A stretch of DNA of 64,000 bases from positions 1 to 64,000 of the forward strand of contig CAZTPJ010000002.1 of the NCBI GenBank assembly GCA_964614515.1, read 5' to 3'. A program made the position numbers and the translations under genes. Shown one piece after another: positions 51,304 to 59,584 of this stretch. The stretch is from CAZTPJ01 sp964614515. Lineage in GTDB: Bacteria > Planctomycetota > Phycisphaerae > Phycisphaerales > UBA1924. The notes below the pieces were generated by a model that saw nothing but the letters and a program-made list of their open reading frames with translations, was not told where the DNA came from and made no database searches. Position 1 is the first letter of the stretch; the number at the start of each line of letters is the position of its first letter.

Positions 51304-51609
51304 GAAGGCGTGCGATTCCGCATTATCGAGGCCCAGACGCTCACCGGCGACTTCGACAGCGTGAACCTCCCCACGCCACCAGAGGGCGACAAGAGCGTGT
51401 ACATCCGCGGCCATGACTTCGTCGAGATCCTCTCCACCAATATCGCGGACTTCGATGAGGATGGATTCCTGACGATCTTCGACTTCCTCCTCTTCGGCAA
51501 CCTGTGGTCGCAGAACGACCCGCGCGCGGACCTCGACCAGTCCACCGGCGTGGGGGTCTTTGACATCTTCGACTTCATCGCGTTCGGGAACCTGTTCTCT
51601 CGCGGATGA
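51304..51609 (+). pseudogene. 3' fragment of a tailed secreted protein
   Basis: About 101 residues: V-R-F-R-I-I-E-A-Q-T-L-T-G-D-F-D-S-V-N-L-P, the strand pair that usually precedes the tail in planctomycete exported proteins, then two EF-hand-like repeats (D-F-D-E-D-G-F-L-T-I-F-D-F-L-L-F-G-N; D-L-D-Q-S-T-G-V-G-V-F-D-I-F-D-F-I-A-F-G-N). No signal peptide; sequence upstream of 51304 belongs to the antisense TPR gene. Lacks the tail cysteines and ends S-R-G instead of G-C-P. A 5'-deleted remnant joined head-to-head with the TPR remnant. Confidence 0.7.
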
Positions 51610-51637
51610 TGTGCGCAACGGCCATGAAGCCGCGCAT

Positions 51638-51672
51638 AGAAAAAGGCCCCGGGGATAGTTCCCCGGGGCCTT
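51638..51672 (-). terminator. Intrinsic terminator for the 51718-53313 gene
   Basis: Perfect 12 bp stem AAGGCCCCGGGG / CCCCGGGGCCTT with loop atagtt at 51643-51672. On the minus strand it is followed by TTTTT (51644-51640), a strong Rho-independent terminator 46 bases after the stop of the minus-strand gene. It may also act on the plus strand. Confidence 0.85.
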
Positions 51673-51717
51673 GTGATGCGCGAAACCTTACTGATTCGCG
51701 AACATTGACGCGATCTG

Positions 51718-53313
51718 TTATGGGCAGCCCTGCGTGAAGGCGTTGCCGAAGGCGAGGAAGTCGAAGATATCGCAGACGCCGACGCCGGTTGTCGTGTCGA
51801 TGTCACACGCGCACGGATCCAAGGCCGTGAAGAGGTTGCCGAACGCGAGGAAGTCGAAGATGTCGCACTGGTCCTGGCCGGTTGTGATGTCAAAGTTGCA
51901 CGCACAGGGGCAGCCGGAGTCAACGGTGATCTTGTGAACGTCGCCCTTGGCCGCGTCGTTGTGATGTCCGCCGTGGACCCAGAGGCTTCCGTCGGCGTCG
52001 ATCGTGGCCGAGCCAGCGCCGAGGAAGGTCCAGCGGAGCGCGCCGCCGAAATCGGTGCGAAGGATCTCGGTGTAGGTGTTGCCTTCATCGCGGAGGACGA
52101 CGAGTTCGCTGCGCTGGTTGCCGGTGCTGGCGCCGCACGGCTCGGCGGGGTTGTTGGGCGTTGTAAACTCCTGCTTGAGGGCATAGACGTACACGTCGCC
52201 GGAGGCCGTCTTGACGACCGACGTCGAGGTGTGCTCGCCATTGTTATCGCGATATTCCCACGCGAGGTCGAGCGTCGCCCCGTTGTCCTCGAACGCCGCG
52301 ATCACGCCGAACCCGCCGCCGCAGTACACGCGGTCATCCATCACGGCCGGACGACCGAAGAAGTTGAACTCAAAGCCGCACTGGCCGCGATTGCCGGGGA
52401 CTGACGCGAGGATGTTGCCGTTGCTCGCGTCGATGGACCACAGCGAAGCCGTGAAGTTATCGTTGAACGTGGTGACGTAAATCTTCGAGCCGTCCTCGGA
52501 AAGGGCGCCCGATCCCCACCAGTTGAAGTTGCCCGGCCCGGCGAGATCCCAGACGACATTGAACGTATTGTCGCCGTTGTCCTCGAGCACCACGCCCGGG
52601 CCAAGATCGCCGTTGCCGAAATACGCGAAGCGCTGCTTGTTGTTGTCCGTCCACATCGGCCCGATCGCGCCGATGATCGAGTTGTACAGCGGGACATACG
52701 TCCACATGAGTTGGCCGGTGACGGAGTCCACGGCATAGATGTTGCCGGGCGACCCGGTGGTGGCGTTGCGCTCCATCACATAGATGTTCACGTTGCCGTT
52801 GACGTTGACCACATCGCCGATGAGCGGGCTGGCGCGAAGGCCGTGCGGGAACACGGGTGATGTGAACCCGGCCGCGGGCGTCAACGTGTCCTTGTTGAGT
52901 TTGACGAGGAAGGTGTTTCCGTTGCCGAGGAACTGGCAGGTGTAGATGCCATCTTCGCCGATGGCGACGCCGGCGTAGTTGCCGACCACACCGCCGAGTT
53001 CCGCGCTCTGGGCGAGGATGCTGCCGTTGGACGGATCGAGGCGATACACGATGGACGTGCCGGCCTGGTGCGTCTTGAAATAAATGTCTCCATCGTCATC
53101 GACGCTGAACCCGCCCGGCGAAACCGTGCCGATGTTCGGCAGCGTGAACGCCAGATTCGTCGCGGGACCGGCCGCCTCAACCGACGCGCGAAGGGCCTTG
53201 CCCCCCTTGAACCCCGGCCAGACCGAATTCACAAACTGCCCGTGCGCCGCGGAAGCGATCGCCCCGCACGCCGCAACGACAACCAACGCTCGAACACCTT
53301 GAGTCGCTTTCAT
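51718..53313 (-). CDS. Secreted PQQ/propeller-like protein with dockerin-like tail
   Basis: 531 residues. Of two nearby ATGs, 53313 is preferred because AGGAG is 6 bases upstream, whereas it abuts the one at 53319. Signal peptide M-K-A-T-Q-G-V-R-A-L-V-V-V-A-A-C-G. The body (about 40-450) has PQQ-like propeller blades (Y-R-L-D-P-S-N-G-S-I-L-A; I-Y-A-V-D-S-V-T-G-Q-L-M-W-T). The tail has both repeats but with Ala for Cys (D-I-F-D-F-L-A-F-G-N, twice) and ends GCP. Own promoter and terminator, so monocistronic. Confidence 0.86.
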   Translation of the reverse strand: MKATQGVRALVVVAACGAIASAAHGQFVNSVWPGFKGGKALRASVEAAGPATNLAFTLPNIGTVSPGGFSVDDDGDIYFKTHQAGTSIVYRLDPSNGSILAQSAELGGVVGNYAGVAIGEDGIYTCQFLGNGNTFLVKLNKDTLTPAAGFTSPVFPHGLRASPLIGDVVNVNGNVNIYVMERNATTGSPGNIYAVDSVTGQLMWTYVPLYNSIIGAIGPMWTDNNKQRFAYFGNGDLGPGVVLEDNGDNTFNVVWDLAGPGNFNWWGSGALSEDGSKIYVTTFNDNFTASLWSIDASNGNILASVPGNRGQCGFEFNFFGRPAVMDDRVYCGGGFGVIAAFEDNGATLDLAWEYRDNNGEHTSTSVVKTASGDVYVYALKQEFTTPNNPAEPCGASTGNQRSELVVLRDEGNTYTEILRTDFGGALRWTFLGAGSATIDADGSLWVHGGHHNDAAKGDVHKITVDSGCPCACNFDITTGQDQCDIFDFLAFGNLFTALDPCACDIDTTTGVGVCDIFDFLAFGNAFTQGCP

Positions 53314-53451
53314 CGCCATCTCCTTCCAAAACGGTTTGACACACGCGCCGGCCCGAGCGATGTGTACCGCGACCACCGACAAACCTCGCGGCCACCCTCG
53401 CTCGACCTCACGCCTTCCGGCGCTCCTCCGGGGCGACATTGCCCCGCGAAC

Positions 53452-53480
53452 AGGGTATCAGAGTCTGGACGAAAATACAA
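53452..53480 (-). promoter_or_regulatory. Putative promoter for the 51718-53313 gene
   Basis: Minus strand TTGTAT (53480-53475), 17 bp, TACCCT (53457-53452), giving a leader of about 130 bases. Confidence 0.45.
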
Positions 53481-53616
53481 CCTTCGGCCAGCGAATGCCC
53501 CAAGACCGGTATACACCCGGGTGGAACGGGTGGCTCACATGCCGGTACACTACAGGGTTGCCGAGGACCGCCCCGCCGTCGGGGGCGTCCACGGCCGTCG
53601 CACGGGAGATTTAATC

Positions 53617-54567
53617 ATGCGTACGCACGTTCACCATCGTGGCTTCACGCTGATCGAACTGCTGGTGGTCATCGCGATCATCGCGCTGCTCATCTCGATC
53701 CTGCTTCCGGCCCTGGGCAACGCGCGCGAAGCCGGACGACAGACCAAGTGCATGTCGCAGGTCCGCCATTCCGCGCAGTCCACGCAGGCGTTCTCTGGAG
53801 AGCGCAACGGCCAAGCCCCCATCGCGGGACAGTTGTGGGGATTCAATCAAAACACGTTCAGCCGAGACAACGCCATGCATCCCAGCGTATGGCGTAAGAA
53901 CCTGACGTACTGGCGGAACTCGCAGTTCAATCTGTGGTTCCCGATGCCGTTCTTCCTCACACTCGCCGACTTCAACGGCGTGACATGGGAGCAGGACTCG
54001 CGCGAGAACATGATGCGAGCGGCGGGCACGCACGTCGAAAGCACCGGCGGACCCTTCCTCGAGTATTACAGATGTCCATCCGACAAGACCTTTGAGCTTG
54101 GCAACCAGGATCACGCCGGGATCTCGCTATATCCACTTGGGAACACGCAACAGTGGTGGACGCTGCCGTCCGTGGTTCCCGAGATGTCTTCATACGTCTT
54201 CAACGAATACGTCCTCGGACGAAGTCCAAATGCGCCGCAGTCTCCCAACGCCAGAACCGACGCGCTTATGGGCCGGCTGGTGGACGTCCCGTTTCCTAGT
54301 GAGATCTTTCTCTTTATGGATGGCGAGCCACGCCTGGAGTATGACGCCGATCACTTGTTGACGGTCTGGCACGATCCCAATTCGCGGCGGTTCACGTTGC
54401 GGTTGTACCGCGATTCGATGCGAACCGTACAGCCCTTCACGGCCTCGCAACTCGATACGCAACGCCACCGTGGCGGCCTCACGGTCGGATACGTCGACGG
54501 CCACGCCAACACCACCACCATGAACGATGCCGGGCTGGATCGCGTTGTGATTTATCGACGCCAGTGA
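53617..54567 (+). CDS. Type II/IV pseudopilin-like protein, H-x9-DG family
   Basis: 316 residues from the ATG at 53617 (GGGAG upstream). Prepilin N-terminus R-G9-F-T-L-I-E14-L-L-V-V-I-A-I-I-A-L-L, with peptidase cleavage after Gly9. The C-terminal H-R-G-G-L-T-V-G-Y-V-D-G fits the planctomycete H-x9-DG signature exactly. Likely exported by a type II secretion-like machinery and assembled or surface-located. Members of this family are numerous in planctomycetes and their role is not settled. Divergent from the propeller gene at 53313. Confidence 0.9.
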   Translation: MRTHVHHRGFTLIELLVVIAIIALLISILLPALGNAREAGRQTKCMSQVRHSAQSTQAFSGERNGQAPIAGQLWGFNQNTFSRDNAMHPSVWRKNLTYWRNSQFNLWFPMPFFLTLADFNGVTWEQDSRENMMRAAGTHVESTGGPFLEYYRCPSDKTFELGNQDHAGISLYPLGNTQQWWTLPSVVPEMSSYVFNEYVLGRSPNAPQSPNARTDALMGRLVDVPFPSEIFLFMDGEPRLEYDADHLLTVWHDPNSRRFTLRLYRDSMRTVQPFTASQLDTQRHRGGLTVGYVDGHANTTTMNDAGLDRVVIYRRQ

Positions 54568-54589
54568 CCCCGGACAGGACCCGCGAAAT

Positions 54590-55633
54590 TCACGCTGACT
54601 TCCATCGAACCGGGGCGCGATCCGACTTCGACGCCAGCACACGCCACGCGCGTTCGAGCAGTTCGCGCAGGCCGATGCGCGCGGCCGCGCTGATGAGCAG
54701 AACATCGCCCGCGCGCGGCAGGTCAAGTTCGCGGGCGAGGGCGAGCCGCGCCTCATCGCGCGCCGCATCATCCTCAAGCAAATCCACTTTGCTCAGCACG
54801 ATGATCTCATCTTTCTCCGCGAGTTCCGCCGAATATCGCCGTAGTTCCTCGCGGATCATGCGGTAGTTGTCCGCGGGGTTTGACCCATCCAGCGGCGCGG
54901 CCTCGACGAGGTGAATGAGCACGCGCGTCCGTTCGATGTGCCGCAGGAAGTCATGCCCCAGCCCATGGCCCTCGGCCGCGCCTTCGATCAAGCCCGGAAT
55001 GTCGGCCAACACGATCCGACGATTCGCGTCGAGTTCCGTGATGCCCAGCACCGGCGAGAGCGTGGTGAACGGATAATCGGCCACCTTGGGCGTCGCCTTT
55101 GTCACGGCCGCGAGCAGCGTGGACTTGCCCGCGTTGGGAAGCCCGACGATGCCGACATCGGCGATGAGTTTGAGTTCGAGGCGCAGCGTGCGCGATTCGC
55201 CCGGCTCGCCGGGGTCCGCGCGGCGCGGCGTCTGATTGGTCGCGGACTTGTAGTGATCGTTGCCCCAGCCACCGCGACCGCCGTGCGCGATGATCACGTC
55301 CGCACCGGGGCCAAGATCGTGCAGCAGTTCCCCGCTTTCATCGTCAAACACCAGCGTCCCGGGCGGCACGCGGATGATCATGTCTTTGCCGTCACGACCG
55401 GAACTGTTTGTGCCCCCGCCAGGCTCGCCGGAGTTGGCGGACCACTCCGGGCGACCGGCGAAGTCCATGAGCGTGTTGAGGCCGTCATCGACGCGCATGT
55501 GGATGTTGCCGCCACGACCGCCCGTGCCGCCATCTGGCCCGCCTTTGGGGATGTATTTCTCCCGCCGGAATGAGACACACCCCGGCCCGCCATCGCCGGC
55601 CTTGACTCGAATCACCGCCTGGTCAACGAACAT
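54590..55633 (-). CDS. obgE: Obg family GTPase
   Basis: 347 residues from the ATG at 55633 (M-F-V-D-Q-A). Obg N-terminal glycine-rich fold (1-158; G-D-G-G-P-G-C-V-S-F-R-R-E, G-G-P-D-G-G-T-G-G-R-G-G), G domain with P-loop G-L-P-N-A-G-K-S at 164-171, D-I-P-G-L-I-E-G-A, and L-S-K-V-D-L. No C-terminal OCT domain. Required for large-subunit maturation and linked to the stringent response. Here it follows a PilZ gene rather than rplU-rpmA, the usual neighbours. Confidence 0.95.
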   Translation of the reverse strand: MFVDQAVIRVKAGDGGPGCVSFRREKYIPKGGPDGGTGGRGGNIHMRVDDGLNTLMDFAGRPEWSANSGEPGGGTNSSGRDGKDMIIRVPPGTLVFDDESGELLHDLGPGADVIIAHGGRGGWGNDHYKSATNQTPRRADPGEPGESRTLRLELKLIADVGIVGLPNAGKSTLLAAVTKATPKVADYPFTTLSPVLGITELDANRRIVLADIPGLIEGAAEGHGLGHDFLRHIERTRVLIHLVEAAPLDGSNPADNYRMIREELRRYSAELAEKDEIIVLSKVDLLEDDAARDEARLALARELDLPRAGDVLLISAAARIGLRELLERAWRVLASKSDRAPVRWKSA

Positions 55634-55655
55634 GGCGGAGTGTAGGTGGGCTGGG

Positions 55656-56027
55656 TCACGCGGCCCGTGCAAATCGCCCGGCATCGAGATTCGCCGCCAG
55701 CGTCGTGGCATCGCGCTCGTCGATGAACTCGGCGAACTTCGCGGCCATCTTATACGGCGCGGGATCATCCGCATCGCCGATCCACACGACATCCGCGATC
55801 GCACGCACGCGATCGCCTCGCGGCGAACTCGGCAGTTTCAGTTCAATGCTCACCCGCGTGCCGGGGGGAAGCGGCTCGTCGATCTCGAATCGCAGGCCGC
55901 CCCGACTGATGTCATACGCGTGCCCTTCGAGCCGACCCCGACGCCCGGGGATGCGCACCTCAACCGGCACATAGCCCACCGGGAGTTTGTATCGACTGTG
56001 AGCGCGGCGATTCTGTGGCGTGGTCAT
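55656..56027 (-). CDS. PilZ-domain protein
   Basis: 123 residues from the ATG at 56027 (GAGGACC upstream); the frame before it is not coding. Canonical PilZ: R-A-H-S-R-Y-K-L near residue 8 (R-x-x-x-R) and Y-D-I-S-R-G-G-L-R-F-E-I (D-x-S-x-x-G), so c-di-GMP binding is likely. Single-domain. Lies 22 bp upstream of obg in the same orientation, probably in one transcript. Confidence 0.85.
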   Translation of the reverse strand: MTTPQNRRAHSRYKLPVGYVPVEVRIPGRRGRLEGHAYDISRGGLRFEIDEPLPPGTRVSIELKLPSSPRGDRVRAIADVVWIGDADDPAPYKMAAKFAEFIDERDATTLAANLDAGRFARAA

Positions 56028-56209
56028 CGTTGGTCCTCGTGGATTCCTATCGGTCCCTGCCCATGAGACCTTGACGATCCCGTGATGCGTGCGCACGACG
56101 CACCACGCGCAAAAAACGCCGCGCACCCAGTCAAGGGCGGCACGGCGTGGAATGGAAGGGAGAAAGGCGGTCGCGGCCGGAGACCGGCCAACGCCGCCGA
56201 AGGGATTGG

Positions 56210-57178
56210 TTATGGACAGCCGCCGTCGAACAGGTTGCCGAAGCAAAGGAAGTCGAAGATGTCGCAGACGTTCCGGCCGGTGGAGCGGTCACACTCGCAC
56301 GCGACGGGATCCGAGTTGGCGAAGTAGTTGCCGAACTGGAGGAAGTCGAAAATGTCCAGTGTGCCAGCGCCCGTGCTCGTGTCCATGTCCGCGTAGCACG
56401 TCACGACCAGATTGTCCCACGCCACCGTGTTGGACTCAGCCCCGGAGAACATGCGGAAGCCCGTCGGACGCGGCAAGCCGCCCGCCGCCCCGCCCTGGAG
56501 GTAGTAATCGGTCACGGCCACGGACGTGCGAGTGTTGGTCGCCAGATTCGTGATCGCCACATCGGTGATCAGATTGGCGGTGAAGTCGATGGAAGTCTCG
56601 AACTTGTACCACGTTCCGACGTCGAGTGGACTCCACTCCGGCCCCGGCAGCAGGCCCGGCGCGGCGGCCTGCACCCCGGCCGCGCTGTACGCCAGATATC
56701 CGCCAGCGAACGTCGTCACCGGCGCGCCGACCGGATACGAGAACAGGTTGATGTACGCCGCGGTCGTCACCGAGTCCTGCAGCGAGAACGAACCGGCGTT
56801 GTTGACGGCCGTGCCGTTGTTGAGAATCAGCACGTCATACCACGCGCGAGTCCGAGCCGAGAGCGCGGTGTCGCGTTGAGCGCGGCCGAAGATGTTGCCG
56901 GGGTTGGAGATGGCGCCGGCGAACTGCGTCCCACCGTTTGGGTTGTTCGGCACGCCGATGGAGTTTCCGGCGTAGGTGTAGACCTTGTGATCCGTGCCAC
57001 CTGCGGCAGGAAGATACCACCCATCCTGCCCGGTGAGCACAACGCCCATCGGATCGCCATTGAGTCCATCGAGTTTGGTGCCATACTGCGCCATCGCCGA
57101 GCCTGAGCACGCGGCGATGATGGCCACGGAATACGCGCAGCGCGCGCGACAACGACGCGAAAAATCCTGAGCCTTCAT
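56210..57178 (-). CDS. Secreted lectin-like protein with dockerin-like tail
   Basis: 322 residues; start at 57178 with GGAGGT 7 bases upstream. Signal peptide with a basic N-terminus (M-K-A-Q-D-F-S-R-R-C-R-A-R-C-A-Y-S-V-A-I). The body (about 30-255) has a concanavalin/laminin-G-like beta-sandwich pattern (Q-D-G-W-Y-L-P-A; W-Y-K-F-E-T-S-I-D-F) as in sugar-binding or LamG-like domains. Tail of two repeats, first with D-I-F-D-F-L-Q-F-G-N, ending GCP. A TTGACA box lies 17 bp from a weak -10 (57284-57312). Confidence 0.82.
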   Translation of the reverse strand: MKAQDFSRRCRARCAYSVAIIAACSGSAMAQYGTKLDGLNGDPMGVVLTGQDGWYLPAAGGTDHKVYTYAGNSIGVPNNPNGGTQFAGAISNPGNIFGRAQRDTALSARTRAWYDVLILNNGTAVNNAGSFSLQDSVTTAAYINLFSYPVGAPVTTFAGGYLAYSAAGVQAAAPGLLPGPEWSPLDVGTWYKFETSIDFTANLITDVAITNLATNTRTSVAVTDYYLQGGAAGGLPRPTGFRMFSGAESNTVAWDNLVVTCYADMDTSTGAGTLDIFDFLQFGNYFANSDPVACECDRSTGRNVCDIFDFLCFGNLFDGGCP

Positions 57179-57431
57179 GTCTGCAACCTCCACACGCACG
57201 AGAGTCCCACGACGTCGTCCGCAACAAACGGACGGCGAGACGGCCATGGAAGCGTGCGACACCCCCAGCGCCGCCGACGGTGTAGTTGACCATACTTTGC
57301 CTCGCTTGTCAAGCGGGCGACCACTTTCGCCACGCCGACAACACCCCCACCCCACCCGGGGATGCACCCCCACGCCCGGGCTTGTGGTACAGTGTGACAG
57401 AATGTGGCCCACCCCGGTACGGAGCAAACCC

Positions 57432-59264
57432 ATGACCCACAACCGCTTGGCCCCGCGCTGGCTTGCCGGCGTCCTGTGTTTGGCGCTAGCCGTTCAGGCG
57501 TTCGCCCAGCGCGGATCCCGCGAGGATGCCGCTTTCACCCAGACAATCGTGGACTCCATCAACGCCACGCTCGACGGCATTAACGACCCGATCGACTTTC
57601 CCGCCGCCAGGACCAAACTCCAGGCGACATTCGACCAAGTGATCGCATACGGCCCGCTGACGCCCAACGGCCCGCTGCGCAGCGCGGCGCTGGCCGTGCG
57701 GCTCGTGGATCACCTCCAGCATCAGGCGGCGGAGGATCGAGTAGAGACGCTGCGGTTCCTGCGGGCATCCCCGGGGCTGGCGTCGTCACTGGGGTTCTTG
57801 ATCGAAGCGGAGGATGAAAGGCCCAGATTGTTCTTTGTCCTGTCCGGGCTGATGAAGCATCGCCGCGATCAACTGGAGGAGTTCGCGCCGCTGGTGGCCG
57901 CGATCTGCGTCGTGCATGACAAACCGACACCGCATCCTCGCTATGGCGGGGTTGGCGTCGAGCCGGTGTTGCTGTTCGATCACTTCGCAAAGAACGTCAA
58001 GGCGATGGAGTTTGATCCGCGGACGATGGCGCCGGAACTGGCGGTGTTTATCGTCGATGTCCCCGTGTCGATGCAGGAGATGCAGTGGGCGCTGGACAAG
58101 TACAAAGGCGACCGCATGATCGGGCGACATTATCACAGCGTGCCGTATGACATTGACCACTTCCGACTCAGCCGTCCGAAGAAAATCAAGCAACACCCTT
58201 ATATTCTGCCGAACTTGCTTGTATACGGCGGGGTGTGTTCGGATCAGGCGTTCTTCGCGGAGCACATCGCCAAGGCCGTGGGCATTCCCTCGGTCTCCAT
58301 ATCAGGGCACGCGGGCGAGGTGGGTCACTGCTGGGTGGGCTATCTTGTCAAGTCGCGGCGCGGCGCGGAATGGAACTTCAAGGAAGGGTGCTACGACGAC
58401 TTTGAAGATGTCCGCGGCAACGTGCTACATCCTCAAACGGGACGAGTGCTCAGTGATGGCGAGATCTCGCTGCTGGCGGATCTGGTGACGCGGTCGCGCG
58501 AAGAGCAGGAACTGGCCGTGGCGCTCACGGATGCAGTGAATCGGCTGTCGGAGGTCACTCGTGAGCGTCGCAGGTGGCCGCCGCCCGCCCCTGCGGAACT
58601 GCCCGGCGTACCCGCGCGCGGCACGGATTTGAAGGATCGACTCACGCTGCTCGAAGCCGCGATCAACGCCTCGCCTGCGAACCTCGGCGCGTGGCGTACG
58701 GCCGTGGCGCTCGCTGAAACGGGCGAATTCGACGCTGAGGCCAAGATGCGCTGGGCGCAAGCGCTCCAGCGCGTCAGCGGAAAGGACCATCCCGACTTCG
58801 CCTTTGCCATGCTCGTGCCGATGATTCGCAGCGAAGCGGATGTGGCCGAGCAGGATCGGTTGTGGAACTGGGCGTTTGGAACATTTCGCGCTCGCCCTGA
58901 CCTGGCGGGCGCGATTCGACTCGAACAGGGTGCGATGTGGGAACGCGCGGGCAAACCCGCCGAAGCGTGGAGCAGGTATCAGGAGGTCATCACGCGGTAC
59001 ATCAATGACACGCCGGTGGTGCCCGATGCGCTGCTGACGTGTGAGCGACTGCTGCGCGAGCAAGGAAAGATGAACGACATCGTTCCGCTCTACGCCAACG
59101 CCTTCAAGCGCGTGCGCCCGGCCGGACGCATCGCGCCACAGTTCCGCGCAAGTACGAATTGGTACAGGATCGGGACTGAGTACATTCGTGTGCTGAAGGA
59201 AGTCGGCCGTGATCGCGAGGCGGACGCGGTGCATACACAATTGCATGCGTCGGAGGCGAGGTAG
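57432..59264 (+). CDS. Exported transglutaminase-like protein with TPR-like C-terminus
   Basis: 610 residues from the ATG at 57432 (GGAGC upstream) with signal peptide W-L-A-G-V-L-C-L-A-L-A-V-Q-A-F-A. A transglutaminase-like (papain-fold) core lies at about 250-330: G-G-V-C269-S-D-Q-A-F-F-A-E, then G-E-V-G-H299-C-W-V-G-Y, giving the catalytic Cys and His, with W-N-F-K-E following. The C-terminal half (370-610) is helical and TPR-like. Such exported proteins are probably proteases or cross-linking enzymes; substrate unknown. Divergent from the tailed gene at 57178. Confidence 0.78.
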   Translation: MTHNRLAPRWLAGVLCLALAVQAFAQRGSREDAAFTQTIVDSINATLDGINDPIDFPAARTKLQATFDQVIAYGPLTPNGPLRSAALAVRLVDHLQHQAAEDRVETLRFLRASPGLASSLGFLIEAEDERPRLFFVLSGLMKHRRDQLEEFAPLVAAICVVHDKPTPHPRYGGVGVEPVLLFDHFAKNVKAMEFDPRTMAPELAVFIVDVPVSMQEMQWALDKYKGDRMIGRHYHSVPYDIDHFRLSRPKKIKQHPYILPNLLVYGGVCSDQAFFAEHIAKAVGIPSVSISGHAGEVGHCWVGYLVKSRRGAEWNFKEGCYDDFEDVRGNVLHPQTGRVLSDGEISLLADLVTRSREEQELAVALTDAVNRLSEVTRERRRWPPPAPAELPGVPARGTDLKDRLTLLEAAINASPANLGAWRTAVALAETGEFDAEAKMRWAQALQRVSGKDHPDFAFAMLVPMIRSEADVAEQDRLWNWAFGTFRARPDLAGAIRLEQGAMWERAGKPAEAWSRYQEVITRYINDTPVVPDALLTCERLLREQGKMNDIVPLYANAFKRVRPAGRIAPQFRASTNWYRIGTEYIRVLKEVGRDREADAVHTQLHASEAR

Positions 59265-59440
59265 ACTACCGCGATCGAGTGCCCGTCACATGGGATCCGC
59301 GGCCGTTTCGAACGCCTGATGACTTCGCCCGGATCTCCAACACTCGCACCAGCCCACCGCACCCACGAACAAGCATCGAAGTCGAAGCGACTTCGATGGC
59401 ACGGGTGCCTGGCTGGGTTGAACTGGGGGGCCGCTCTCGA

Positions 59441-59584
59441 TCACTTGCGGTCGGCGGCGTTGACGAAACGGCCGTGGCGGCGCTTGGAGTTGATGATCTT
59501 CCGGCCGTTTTTGGTCTTCATGCGTGCGCGGAAGCCGATGTTCCGCTTGCGTTTGATCTTGCTGATGCGATGTGGGTAGTGCAT
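59441..59584 (-). CDS. rpmH: 50S ribosomal protein L34
   Basis: 47 residues, very basic: H-Y-P-H-R-I-S-K-I-K-R-K-R-N-I-G-F-R-A-R-M, then M-K-T-K-N-G-R-K-I-I-N, then K-R-R-H-G-R-F-V-N-A. The G-F-R-A-R-M and K-R-R-x-G-R motifs are the L34 signature. The usual downstream partner rnpA is not found after it (59265-59440 has no coding frame), and dnaA is not nearby. A TATACT -10 box lies at 59654-59649. A short gene easily missed because longer frames overlap it. Confidence 0.92.
   Translation of the reverse strand: MHYPHRISKIKRKRNIGFRARMKTKNGRKIINSKRRHGRFVNAADRK

Noticed and set aside
51304..51618. N-terminal part of the TPR frame beyond 51303
   Set aside because: It translates the antisense of a dockerin-like tail; TPR sequence starts only after the junction.
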